Positions 1 to 6,866 of a stretch of DNA of 17,011 nucleotides are shown here, piece after piece. Below the pieces are notes generated by a model that saw nothing but the letters and a program-made list of their open reading frames with translations, did no database searches and was not told where the DNA came from. Source of the stretch: Candidatus Thorarchaeota archaeon (GTDB taxonomy: Archaea; Asgardarchaeota; Thorarchaeia; Thorarchaeales; Thorarchaeaceae); contig DAOWDY010000116.1 in the NCBI GenBank assembly GCA_030638785.1, positions 1 through 17,011 on the forward strand. The letters are read 5' to 3'. Numbering within the stretch: position 1 is the first letter of the stretch; every line of letters begins with the position of its first letter. A program made the position numbers and the translations under genes.

Positions 1-598
1 TCACATCCTCAAGTGGTTGTGTAGCATCAATAACAATGTAATTACCTAGATCTTCCTGAACCATTTCCAAGTATGCAGAACGTACTTTCACCAATCGGTC
101 TAATTGCTCAAATTGCTCGTTCTTTGCTTCTCGGCTGTCAAGAACCCTCTCAAGCCCCTTCTCTGCAGAGATATCTAGTAAGAAGATGATATCAGGTTCT
201 GGTGCATTTATCTCTTCACGATTATGTCGGAGAATTTCACTCCAATGATAATTGGTACTAGTGGATTGATATGCTCCATGGGCAAAAAAATACCGATCCA
301 TGAGAACAACTTTTCCAGCTTTGAGAGAAGGAAGTATTCGATTTTTGACGTGCCAGTCACGATCGCGGATGTATAAATCGAACTCCTCTTCACCTGTAAG
401 CTCACCGCGAGGTGTGCGTTTACGAATTTCCTTTCCCCATGTGCTCTCATTAGTAGGTTCTCTAAGTCGTACGACATCCAATGATTCCTTAGTGAGCGTG
501 TCTTCAACCATGTCACATACGGTGGTTTTTCCTGCTCCATCAATACCTTCAATCACAAACAAGTGTCCAGGATAATCACGGATCCGTTTTTCCTTCAA
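1..598 (-). CDS. tmk: thymidylate kinase (dTMP kinase), 3' end cut off by the window
   Basis: Phosphorylates dTMP to dTDP with ATP for DNA precursor synthesis in the cytoplasm. Reading the minus strand from a TTG at 598-596 gives 199 open residues with no stop before the window edge. The family is usually about 195-215 residues, so only a short C-terminal tail is missing. Visible motifs are the P-loop (IEGIDGAGKTT, residues ~16-26), an REPT segment after the first strand, the DRYFFAHGAYQ substrate/Mg motif mid-protein, and FLLDI before the lid helix. No ATG precedes the P-loop in frame. The TTG has AGGAG ten bases upstream, so it is the best start. The gene stands alone here and diverges from the operon at 1028. 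I am confident of the family; the exact C-terminus is unseen. Confidence 0.93.
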   Translation of the reverse strand, partial: MKEKRIRDYPGHLFVIEGIDGAGKTTVCDMVEDTLTKESLDVVRLREPTNESTWGKEIRKRTPRGELTGEEEFDLYIRDRDWHVKNRILPSLKAGKVVLMDRYFFAHGAYQSTSTNYHWSEILRHNREEINAPEPDIIFLLDISAEKGLERVLDSREAKNEQFEQLDRLVKVRSAYLEMVQEDLGNYIVIDATQPLEDV

Positions 599-661
599 TT
601 GGATATTACTCCTGCCAACAGAACAAGGCGTTCACATCTCATCTCGGTTTTAGATGCTTCG

Positions 662-673
662 GTAAAATAATTG
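662..673 (-). promoter_or_regulatory. candidate TATA box for the thymidylate kinase gene
   Basis: Read on the minus strand this is an A/T-rich CAATTATTTTAC element about 65-75 bases before the TTG start. That would give a transcript start near 640 and a leader of roughly 40 bases containing AGGAG. Read on the plus strand, the same A/T-rich block could instead serve the possible structured RNA that begins near 695. Assigned by position and base composition only. Confidence 0.3.
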
Positions 674-694
674 TACACCTCTAACGTTCAACAA

Positions 695-940
695 AACTAC
701 ATAAGGGACGAGTCCCGAGAGCGGATGCGTCAGAGGACTGATGAACGGGGATAGTTCGTATATTATGGAGTGAATCAATTCGATTCAGGAGTGAATAATC
801 GACTGGGTACTTCCCATGTTTGAAAGACTGCGAAAGCGATTTGCGTTTTTGCGCAATGCTTCGTTCGTTCAACAGAACCCATTTTGGGTATAAGGTCCCC
901 TTGCAGAGTTCTTGTACTCGGTCGATTCACAAATCCATTT
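695..940 (+). ncRNA. possible structured RNA in a gene-free stretch (unidentified)
   Basis: The 599-1027 gap has no convincing protein gene. Its short open frames show no motif. It holds a run of local inverted repeats: GGGA/TCCC at 705-716, CGTCAG/CTGATG with an AGGA loop at 728-743, GAATC/GATTC at 772-786, and TGGG/CCCA at 804-816. The longest is a two-part stem at 831-863 (CGA-AGC then TTGCG pairing with CGCAA then GCT-TCG), followed by ACCCA/TGGGT at 877-889. An A/T-rich element at 664-671 and a T-rich patch at 935-948 could bound a plus-strand transcript. The strand and ends are guesses. It matches no RNA family I can recognise; RNase P, SRP RNA, tRNA and 5S were considered and not supported. 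Confidence 0.25.
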
Positions 941-972
941 TCTCTTTGTAAATCATGATGGTCAGTGAGTAA

Positions 973-982
973 CAATTATATG
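973..982 (+). promoter_or_regulatory. candidate TATA box for the DUF4430/ECF operon
   Basis: AATTATATGG lies about 50 bases before the ATG at 1028. The expected archaeal transcription start, roughly 25 bases downstream, falls near 1003. That is inside the palindrome at 995-1013 and just before the ribosome-binding site at 1016-1020. Confidence 0.45.
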
Positions 983-994
983 GCAGAAATATTC

Positions 995-1013
995 GTAGGA
1001 TAACATATCCTAC
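995..1013. promoter_or_regulatory. perfect 8+8 bp palindrome, likely repressor operator
   Basis: GTAGGATA and TATCCTAC are exact reverse complements separated by ACA. The 19-base element covers the predicted transcription start of the operon at 1028 and ends two bases before its AGAGGAG ribosome-binding site. A dimeric DNA-binding protein bound here would block initiation. The arms could alternatively form an RNA hairpin next to the ribosome-binding site. I found no second intact copy elsewhere in the window. Regulator and ligand are unknown. Confidence 0.5.
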
Positions 1014-1027
1014 AGAGGAGAGATTTG

Positions 1028-1543
1028 ATGGGCCGGCTATCTGGATGCATACTGCTGATGCTCGTGTTATTACTAGGAACATCACAGGTTGTAATGTATG
1101 CGGATGCGCAACCCATACCTAGTTCTCTTGCTACGGGAATTGAGCTCGAGATTGATTTTGGGAATAGCACAATTATCCTCTTCTCTGATATTGAAGGAAC
1201 TGATGTATTGTCCATAACTGAAGGTCAACTTGATCTCGTTGTGGAATGGTACGGAAATCTGGCATATGTCACTGCAATAGGGGGTGTATCAAATGACCCA
1301 CAAGCAGGACTCTTCTGGCAATATTGGGTTAACGATGAGCTAGCACCAGTTGCAGCCAATTTGATGATCGTCAATGACACCGATCACATTCTTTGGAGAA
1401 GAACTTCTTCGAACTTTATTGACCCACCAAGAACTGAGATGGACTCAGGAGTTTTGGTTGGACTCATAGTCATTGGTATACTAGGTCCAGTATTTCTCGG
1501 CATCCTTCAGGCGATAACAATGAGGAGAAGCAAAGTAACATGA
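1028..1543 (+). CDS. secreted, membrane-anchored DUF4430-type (transcobalamin-like fold) protein
   Basis: A 171-residue exported protein. Residues 1-27 form a signal peptide (basic start, long Leu/Val core, ADA before the predicted cut). Residues ~138-160 are a hydrophobic C-terminal anchor followed by RRSK, so the middle domain should face outside. That domain carries a GLFWQYWVNDE stretch and a later NDTDHILWRR, the pattern of DUF4430, a domain related to the C-terminal domain of transcobalamin/intrinsic factor. The ATG at 1028 is preferred over a TTG one codon earlier because AGGAG lies seven bases upstream. It overlaps the next gene by four bases (ATGA), and an ECF S component follows, so a ligand-capture role is plausible. 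The domain call rests on motif resemblance, and the ligand is inferred. Confidence 0.7.
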   Translation: MGRLSGCILLMLVLLLGTSQVVMYADAQPIPSSLATGIELEIDFGNSTIILFSDIEGTDVLSITEGQLDLVVEWYGNLAYVTAIGGVSNDPQAGLFWQYWVNDELAPVAANLMIVNDTDHILWRRTSSNFIDPPRTEMDSGVLVGLIVIGILGPVFLGILQAITMRRSKVT

Positions 1544-2280
1544 AAAAGACTCTCATATTAATTCCAATCCTTCTTGCATTCCTACTAACAATGCCAGTTG
1601 CAGCAGCAGAAGGTTATAGTGATATTCTAACTCCAGGACCATTTGGAAATACTACAATCTCATGGAAGGTGGTTGATACACCGGAGGTTCCATTCTCACT
1701 CTATTGGTCAGGAAATGGAAACTGGTTGGCTCAAGAAGAAAGCTTGATGTCGTACTCAGTAACTGAAATTGGAGATGATGTTCAAGGGCAGTTATCCCTT
1801 GGTAATTTAACATGGGTAGCTAATGATACAGATTTAGCAATGGATATTACACTCGGTGTATGGGGACTCACCCCTTTTCTACCCGGACTGATAATCAAGA
1901 ATAGCGCTGAAGACATCGGGGCTTTGGTACTAATCGCAGACGCCTCAGCAGAGCGAGTATTTGGTAATTACATGAATGGATCCATACAGACATTGTATGA
2001 GGATGTCATAGTAGCGGGAACTGTCTATAGCTGTGTTACATTCGATTATGAGCAAGACTCCTCTAGCTTTGGCGAGCCGCAGGAGACATTTCTCGCATAT
2101 GACACTGTCACAGGTATTTTAGTTCGAGCGAACACAACTTACTCCTTTGGTGTTCCCTACTCATTTGTGTTGGAACTATCTTCTATTGACTCTTCTAGAG
2201 GCTTGATTCCAGTCGTGGTCATAGCATCAGGAATTGGGATAGTCGTGCTTGTTGTGATTGTAAAATTCGCTAAGAAGTAA
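1540..2280 (+). CDS. exported membrane-anchored protein of unknown function
   Basis: A 246-residue protein I do not recognise. It begins with a clear signal peptide (MKK, a Leu/Ile-rich core, then AAAEG near residues 21-25). It ends with a single hydrophobic helix (~residues 221-241) and a VKFAKK tail, so the bulk should be extracellular and anchored at the C-terminus. The ectodomain is rich in beta-forming residues, Trp, Gly and N-glycosylation-type NTT/NDT/NGS sites. The start codon overlaps the stop of the DUF4430-type gene in ATGA, implying translational coupling. The following S-component gene starts within about 25 bases of its stop. Its design (signal, beta-rich ectodomain, anchor) matches its upstream neighbour, so it is probably a second surface subunit of the same system. 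No enzymatic motif is visible. Confidence 0.7.
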   Translation: MKKTLILIPILLAFLLTMPVAAAEGYSDILTPGPFGNTTISWKVVDTPEVPFSLYWSGNGNWLAQEESLMSYSVTEIGDDVQGQLSLGNLTWVANDTDLAMDITLGVWGLTPFLPGLIIKNSAEDIGALVLIADASAERVFGNYMNGSIQTLYEDVIVAGTVYSCVTFDYEQDSSSFGEPQETFLAYDTVTGILVRANTTYSFGVPYSFVLELSSIDSSRGLIPVVVIASGIGIVVLVVIVKFAKK

Positions 2281-2302
2281 AGTGCTCAGAGGTTTAGAGA
2301 AT

Positions 2303-2899
2303 ATGCGAACACGAAAGGGACTATCTATGGATGGTTCAAGATGGATAGCTATTACTTCCATTATGACGGCACTTGCAATAGTTGGAAACTACAGCGTTGT
2401 CTTCATACCTAATGTCGAGTTAGGTACGATTGTCCTCTTCGTGACAGCATATGTCTTTGGTCCAGTAATGGCACTCTGGTCAACTCTCATCACATCAATA
2501 ATATTCGGTGCAATCAATCCCTGGGGAGGATTCATCCCCCAGATCTGGGCATCACAGGTAATAGGATGGATCTATGTAGTATTAGCAGGATCTATCTCAG
2601 GAAAACCAGGAAGGTATGGTAATGTAGATGTCTTCTCGTCACGAGAGCTGGGGGTGATTGGACTAGTAGTCACTGTGGTGTTTGATCTTGTCACCAACGT
2701 GGGGTATTCATTGACATTTGGTGTACCTTATTCAATAGCTCTCATTGCAGGGTTTCCGTTTATGGCAGTTCATGTAGTGTCTAATGTGATTCTATTTGCC
2801 TCTGTGGTCCCTCGTCTACAGAAAATAATCAGAGAGCAATTCTATTCCGTCCTAGCAAATACAGAAAACATAGAGCTTTCTCTTGAGGGAGAAGAATAA
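2303..2899 (+). CDS. ECF-type transporter S component (substrate-binding membrane subunit)
   Basis: An integral membrane protein of about 198 residues with roughly five to six hydrophobic helices. It has the hallmarks of vitamin/precursor S components: an early helix with ITSIMTALAIVGNY, a segment with VFGPVMALWSTLI followed by FGAINPWGGFIP, and a late helix with FPFMAVHVVSNVILF. S components bind a micronutrient and work with an EcfT scaffold and ATPases; none is adjacent here, suggesting a shared ECF module elsewhere. An in-frame GTG at 2282 would add seven residues. I prefer the ATG at 2303 because AGAGG lies ten bases before it. Operon context with two surface-anchored proteins, one DUF4430-like, suggests a cobalamin-like ligand, but sequence alone does not fix the substrate. 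Confidence 0.75.
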   Translation: MRTRKGLSMDGSRWIAITSIMTALAIVGNYSVVFIPNVELGTIVLFVTAYVFGPVMALWSTLITSIIFGAINPWGGFIPQIWASQVIGWIYVVLAGSISGKPGRYGNVDVFSSRELGVIGLVVTVVFDLVTNVGYSLTFGVPYSIALIAGFPFMAVHVVSNVILFASVVPRLQKIIREQFYSVLANTENIELSLEGEE

Positions 2900-2939
2900 A
2901 AGAGATGGATAGTTAAACATAGTTGAAGCTTGTGAGAAC

Positions 2940-3581
2940 GTGACTTGGTTACAAGAAATTATCAGTCTAGCTCAACCCGCAAATGGGAGAGTATCACCTA
3001 CTTTCAGACCTCACCATGTCGCTGTGGCCCTTATGATGATTGGCAGAGAACAACCATTGGGGAGGTACGAACTAAGAGATAGAATGTCAGTTGGGGAGGG
3101 CAGCACACGAACTCTACTCAAACGGCTCTCAGAAGCAGATTACATCACAGCTGAGGGAAAGCAAGGTCAGAAATTGACTAAGAAAGGGCAGGGACTATTT
3201 GAACGGTTCTCAGCAGCTGTCCCACTTGGACTTTCATTGGATCTTGGAACGCTGGTTGTCCATACATATTCATTTGCTAATCTTGTGAAGGGAAAAGCCC
3301 ACATCATCAAGGATGGAATAAGACAGAGGGATGAAGCAATCATTCAAGGAGGCGGCTATGGTCAGGCAGGGGCAACAACATTGATCCAAAAGAATGGAAT
3401 GCTCTTAATGCCGCCAGACGACTTCAACATTCTGTCGGAGTATGAAACAGAATCGCTTCTTATAATAGAAAGCTTAAGAATAGAGGATAATGATGCCGTT
3501 GTGATTGGTTCTGCAGAAGATGCGAACCTTGCAAGAGAGGTTTCAATGGCAGCAGTGATGACTCTGTTTAATGGGGATTAG
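2940..3581 (+). CDS. winged-helix transcriptional regulator with C-terminal DUF4443 domain
   Basis: A 213-residue cytoplasmic protein starting with GTG. Residues ~25-85 form a winged helix-turn-helix: PLGRYELRDRM, then GEGSTRTLLKRLSEADYI, then a wing with GQKLTKKGQGLF. This is the pattern of MarR/ArsR-like DNA-binding domains. The C-terminal half (GLSLDLGTLVVHTYS, a GGGYGQAGAT turn, then MPPDD) resembles the archaeal DUF4443 domain, whose ligand is not known to me. The gene starts about 40 bases after the ECF operon and ends two bases before the XPF nuclease gene, so it is co-transcribed with the latter and may be part of the former. It is a candidate reader of the palindrome at 995-1013, but only by proximity. 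Confidence 0.7.
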   Translation: MTWLQEIISLAQPANGRVSPTFRPHHVAVALMMIGREQPLGRYELRDRMSVGEGSTRTLLKRLSEADYITAEGKQGQKLTKKGQGLFERFSAAVPLGLSLDLGTLVVHTYSFANLVKGKAHIIKDGIRQRDEAIIQGGGYGQAGATTLIQKNGMLLMPPDDFNILSEYETESLLIIESLRIEDNDAVVIGSAEDANLAREVSMAAVMTLFNGD

Positions 3582-3583
3582 AG

Positions 3584-4405
3584 ATGCAGACTGATCTCTT
3601 TGGCAATGTACCTCAAGTCGTGATTGATGTCCACGAAACAGGTGGAAAAGGAATCAACTCTGTCAAACATTTAATGAAGATGTTGGAAAAAGATGGGATT
3701 CAGTACGTAGTACAGAAGATACCGATAGGCGATGTGCTAGGGCCAGAAGGAATAGCCATTGAACGCAAGACAGTAAATGATCTTGTTAATACGTTGAAGG
3801 GTAGTGCTTCAGGTGTTCCACGTCTTACAAAACAGCTTGATGCACTTCTCGAATATGAAAAGCCGTATGTTTTGATAGAAAACATCCTTGCAATTAGACG
3901 AGATCCAATGAAAGGATGTGTGTATATTCCCTTTAGTAGCAAGAAGACAAAGAGCAAACCCTTCATGGTAACAATGGAGCGGGTAAGCTTCATTCATCCA
4001 TCTTCACTTGATGCACTAATTAACAGCATCAAGGATAGAGGAATTACTGTCTTAGAGGGGTTCAATGCACTTCATTCAGCAGGTCTCCTCTATGGAGTTA
4101 TTACTGACGAGGGGACTTTGAAGAAAAAAACAGGACAGAGATTACCAGTCATTCGTACCCGAAAAGGTCTGGATACCCAGAATGACGAACAAGAATTTTT
4201 CATAGCTGGTTTTCCCGGAGTGAATGTAGTCCGAGCTCGAGCATTGCTTGAGAAATATAAGAGTCCTCTCGAGGCTATTTCTCGCGTAGATGAATGGGGA
4301 ACCGTACCAGGAATAGGTCCGAAGACTGTTAGTTCTGCAAAGAAACTACTCTACACGGATTACATCCCAGAAAAGAAGGAAGAAGATACTGAAACGGATG
4401 AATAG
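3584..4405 (+). CDS. XPF/Mus81-family structure-specific endonuclease (no helicase domain)
   Basis: Cuts branched or flapped DNA during repair and fork processing. The 273 residues comprise an ERCC4 nuclease domain (residues ~10-165) and tandem helix-hairpin-helix motifs (~205-255, including AGFPGVNVVRARALLEKY and VPGIGPKTVSSAKKLL). The signature GDx(n)ERKx3D is intact as G49 D50 and E60 R61 K62 ... D66. The first motif reads D15-V-H-E rather than the usual D-x-R-E. Size and architecture match the short helicase-less archaeal XPF rather than the long Hef form. The N-terminal QTDLFG faintly recalls a PCNA-binding peptide but lacks the usual aromatic pair. It lies two bases after the DUF4443 gene, in the same operon. 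Family confidence is high. Confidence 0.92.
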   Translation: MQTDLFGNVPQVVIDVHETGGKGINSVKHLMKMLEKDGIQYVVQKIPIGDVLGPEGIAIERKTVNDLVNTLKGSASGVPRLTKQLDALLEYEKPYVLIENILAIRRDPMKGCVYIPFSSKKTKSKPFMVTMERVSFIHPSSLDALINSIKDRGITVLEGFNALHSAGLLYGVITDEGTLKKKTGQRLPVIRTRKGLDTQNDEQEFFIAGFPGVNVVRARALLEKYKSPLEAISRVDEWGTVPGIGPKTVSSAKKLLYTDYIPEKKEEDTETDE

Positions 4406-4427
4406 ACCAAGCTCACCAGAACGATAA

Positions 4428-4436
4428 TTATAAAAG
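4428..4436 (+). promoter_or_regulatory. TATA box of the inositol-phosphate synthase gene
   Basis: TTATAAAAG lies about 50 bases before the ATG at 4479. The expected start of transcription is near 4456-4460, giving a leader of about 20 bases that carries GGTGAT at 4470-4475. This is one of the clearest archaeal promoter elements in the window. Confidence 0.6.
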
Positions 4437-4478
4437 ATTCAACTATTCTCTCACCATATAATAGTGTAAGGTGATACT

Positions 4479-5567
4479 ATGGGTGACGTTCGGATTGCAA
4501 TAGCAGGTCTAGGAAACTGTGCATCAGCATTGATACAGGGCACTCACTACTACAAAGATGCAAAAGCAGATGAAGAAGTACCTGGTCTCATGCATGTAGA
4601 CTTTGGTGGATATTTCCCCAAAGACCTGAAATATGTCGCTGCTTTTGAGGCGAATAAAAAGAAGATAGGACTTGATATTGCAGACGCGATTTGGGTTGAA
4701 CCAAACTGTTGTGTAAAGTTTGCTCCCGATGTCCCCAAGACTGGTGTGAAAGTTCTCCCGGGCCCCATCTCAGACGGTGTTGCCCCACATATGATGGAAT
4801 CATTCTTCGCATATGATGAAAATGAGATGGAAGCCGTTGATGTTGCGGAAGAGCTTAGGAAATCGAAAGCAGATATGCTGGTTTCATATCTTCCTGTAGG
4901 TAGTGCAAAAGCTGCACGAATATACGCAGATGCTGCAATCGAAGCCGAAGTAGGTTTTGTGAACGCCTTTACTGAGTTCATTGTTTCAGATCCAACAAGC
5001 CCTCATGCTATAGCATTTGAAAAGAAAGGCCTCCCCTCTGCTGGTGACGATATCAAGAGTCAACTTGGTGCAACTATTCTTCATCGTGTTTTAGCTCAGC
5101 TCTTTGACAAGAGAGGCTTGATTATGAAGAATACATACCAGCTGAACATTGGTGGGAATACAGACTTTGAGAATATGCAGGTGGAGAATAGACTTGCATC
5201 AAAACGAATCAGCAAGACTGAAGCAGTCACGAGTTGCGTAGATTACGAACTTCCAACAAAGATTGGTCCAAGCGACTACGTACCATTCCTTGAAGACAAC
5301 AAGGTATGTTATATCAACATGCGATCAAGGGCTTTTGGAGACCTTCCAATTGACCTGGATCTAAAGCTCTCAGTACAAGACTCACCAAATAGTGGAGGAG
5401 TCATTATTGATGTTGCGAGAGCAGTGAAAATCGCGCTCGACCGCGGTGTTGGAGGCGAGCTCTCAAGTATAAGCTCATATAGTTTCAAGCACCCCCGTTA
5501 CCAGATAGATGACTTTGAAGCACAAAAACGTGTTGACGAATTCATTGAAGGTAAGCGAGAACGCTAA
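4479..5567 (+). CDS. ino1: myo-inositol-1-phosphate synthase, archaeal type
   Basis: Converts glucose-6-phosphate to inositol-1-phosphate (L-myo-inositol-1-phosphate synthase, EC 5.5.1.4) using bound NAD+, the entry step to inositol phospholipids and inositol-based solutes. The 362 residues have an N-terminal Rossmann NAD-binding loop (AGLGNCASAL, residues ~9-18). The catalytic-domain signatures include GLPSAGDDIKSQLG (184-197) with the family's conserved lysine, and NIGGNTDFENM (223-233). Length fits the short archaeal/actinobacterial type rather than the ~530-residue eukaryotic form. The ATG at 4479 follows GGTGAT, a perfect match to the archaeal 16S tail, and a TATA box at 4428. It appears monocistronic and ends at the hairpin at 5582-5624. 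Confidence 0.95.
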   Translation: MGDVRIAIAGLGNCASALIQGTHYYKDAKADEEVPGLMHVDFGGYFPKDLKYVAAFEANKKKIGLDIADAIWVEPNCCVKFAPDVPKTGVKVLPGPISDGVAPHMMESFFAYDENEMEAVDVAEELRKSKADMLVSYLPVGSAKAARIYADAAIEAEVGFVNAFTEFIVSDPTSPHAIAFEKKGLPSAGDDIKSQLGATILHRVLAQLFDKRGLIMKNTYQLNIGGNTDFENMQVENRLASKRISKTEAVTSCVDYELPTKIGPSDYVPFLEDNKVCYINMRSRAFGDLPIDLDLKLSVQDSPNSGGVIIDVARAVKIALDRGVGGELSSISSYSFKHPRYQIDDFEAQKRVDEFIEGKRER

Positions 5568-5581
5568 TTCAAAAATTAGAA

Positions 5582-5638
5582 AGAGAACACCAGCCTAGTT
5601 TGTTTCTAGGCTGATGGTTTCTCTCAAACTGTCTTTTT
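5582..5638. terminator. bidirectional terminator hairpin between convergent genes
   Basis: CAGCCTAG (5591-5598) and CTAGGCTG (5606-5613) form an eight-pair stem with a seven-base loop. It is extended by AGAGAA (5582-5587) pairing with TTCTCT (5619-5624) across a small internal loop. A T-rich run follows on the plus strand (5632-5638), and an A-rich stretch at 5568-5581 supplies the T-run on the minus strand. It sits exactly between the ends of ino1 and the M42 peptidase and can serve both. Confidence 0.7.
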
Positions 5639-6773
5639 AGAGGGCGGTGAAGCTCTCAACTGTTTTCTGGTCTAATCTCTTGATGAGCTCAATCAGAAGT
5701 TGTACTGCATTCTCCACATCGTCAAGGTCAAGCATGCCGTGATGCGAGTGAATGTAACGAGTTGGGATGCCAAGAAACAGAGATGGAGCACCCATTCCAG
5801 TAAGGTGAATTATTCCTGCATCAGTTCCACCAGACTTCAGGAATGCAGGCTGGTGTTTGATTTTCATCTCTTCTGCAATTTCTAGTGCAAATTTTCTGAG
5901 TTTTGGATTTGGAATCATCGATCCATCACCAGCAGAGATTGCAACACCCTTACCCATCTTCTGAACAAGCCCCTTTGAACCAGGGGAATCTCCTGAGATA
6001 TCAACATCTAGCGCAAACCCAATATCAGGTTGAATCATCTGTGCAGCAGTTCGTGCACCTCGAAGTCCAACTTCTTCCTGCACTGTAGAAACCGCATAAA
6101 CTGTGTTGGGATGTTCAATCTTCTCCTCTGAGAGTCTTCTAAGAGCCTCTAGAACAATGAATACACCAATCCTATCATCGAAGGCTTTAGCAACTGCCAA
6201 AGTAACCTCGCGGGTCTCTTCCTTTGCATCCGGATCATCTTCTTTCTTCTCTTTTCGAGTGCGGTCGACTGTCCTGAAGTAGGCTAATGGTACAGCAGGA
6301 TCACCGATTCGAATACCAAGTTCCTTCACCTCTTTTTCTGAAGCACATCCAATGTCGATGTACATGTTATCCTTGGTAACCACCTTTGTTCGCTGTTCAG
6401 GTGTCAGAACATGTGGAGGGGGTGCGCCAATCACACCAATGATCTTAGCTCCACCCTTGAATGGACGAACTATTACCTCTTGGGTGAGGAGAGTCTGATC
6501 CCACCAGCCGCCAAGCTGATGAAATTTCAAATAACCTTCTTTGGTGATCTCAGTTACGACAAAGCCAATCTCATCGATATGGCCTGCCAGCATGATCTTC
6601 GGTCCAGAGTTACCCTTCTTGAAAACGACTGAACCCAGTCCGTCAAAGAGAATCTCTTCCGCGTACTCTTTTCCATACTCATGAGCAAGTTTCTGTGCCT
6701 CGGTCTCGTGACCACTAGGACCAAAGGCATTAGTCAGCTCTTCTAGAAATTTGATGTTTAGTTTGTCTGCCAT
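5637..6773 (-). CDS. M42-family metallo-aminopeptidase (TET-like)
   Basis: A cytosolic di-metal aminopeptidase of the family that assembles into large TET particles and trims peptides released by the proteasome. The 378 residues contain the metal and catalytic motifs in order: AGHIDEIG (H65 ligand, D67), FDDR (D199 bridging Asp), QEEVG (E233/E234), ALDVD (D256) and the late YIHSHHG with the final His ligand. The family is usually about 340-365 residues. The extra length is largely a charged segment at residues ~168-191 (Lys/Glu/Asp-rich), just before the FDDR motif. The ATG at 6773 precedes MADKLNIKFLEELTNAFGP, matching the normal family N-terminus. The gene is convergent with ino1 and appears to be transcribed alone. 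Exact substrate preference cannot be read from the sequence. Confidence 0.93.
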   Translation of the reverse strand: MADKLNIKFLEELTNAFGPSGHETEAQKLAHEYGKEYAEEILFDGLGSVVFKKGNSGPKIMLAGHIDEIGFVVTEITKEGYLKFHQLGGWWDQTLLTQEVIVRPFKGGAKIIGVIGAPPPHVLTPEQRTKVVTKDNMYIDIGCASEKEVKELGIRIGDPAVPLAYFRTVDRTRKEKKEDDPDAKEETREVTLAVAKAFDDRIGVFIVLEALRRLSEEKIEHPNTVYAVSTVQEEVGLRGARTAAQMIQPDIGFALDVDISGDSPGSKGLVQKMGKGVAISAGDGSMIPNPKLRKFALEIAEEMKIKHQPAFLKSGGTDAGIIHLTGMGAPSLFLGIPTRYIHSHHGMLDLDDVENAVQLLIELIKRLDQKTVESFTAL

Positions 6774-6825
6774 TCAAATTCACATCGCAGTAGATACTGT
6801 ATGATACTGACTGGCGAGAAAACCA

Positions 6826-6834
6826 ACATTATAG
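6826..6834 (-). promoter_or_regulatory. candidate TATA box for the M42 peptidase gene
   Basis: On the minus strand ACTATAATG lies about 55 bases before the ATG at 6773, within the 93-base gap between this gene and the upstream small GTPase gene. This suggests separate transcription of the two same-strand genes. Positional evidence only. Confidence 0.35.
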
Positions 6835-6866
6835 TGTGTTTTGGTCCAAGAGCTAAGAGATGAAAA

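Noticed and set aside
728..745. CTGATGA reminiscent of a C/D-box RNA or a hammerhead core
   Set aside because: No second C/D box pair at guide spacing and no GAAA partner for a hammerhead; it is explained as one arm of a simple hairpin.
870..905. ACAGAACCC resembling a conserved segment of RNase P RNA
   Set aside because: The matching upstream GAGGAAAGTCC-type segment and the P4 partner are absent on either strand.
681..975. Open frames of about 60 residues on the minus strand in the 599-1027 gap
   Set aside because: No ribosome-binding site, no recognisable motif, and they run through the inverted repeats; likely chance.
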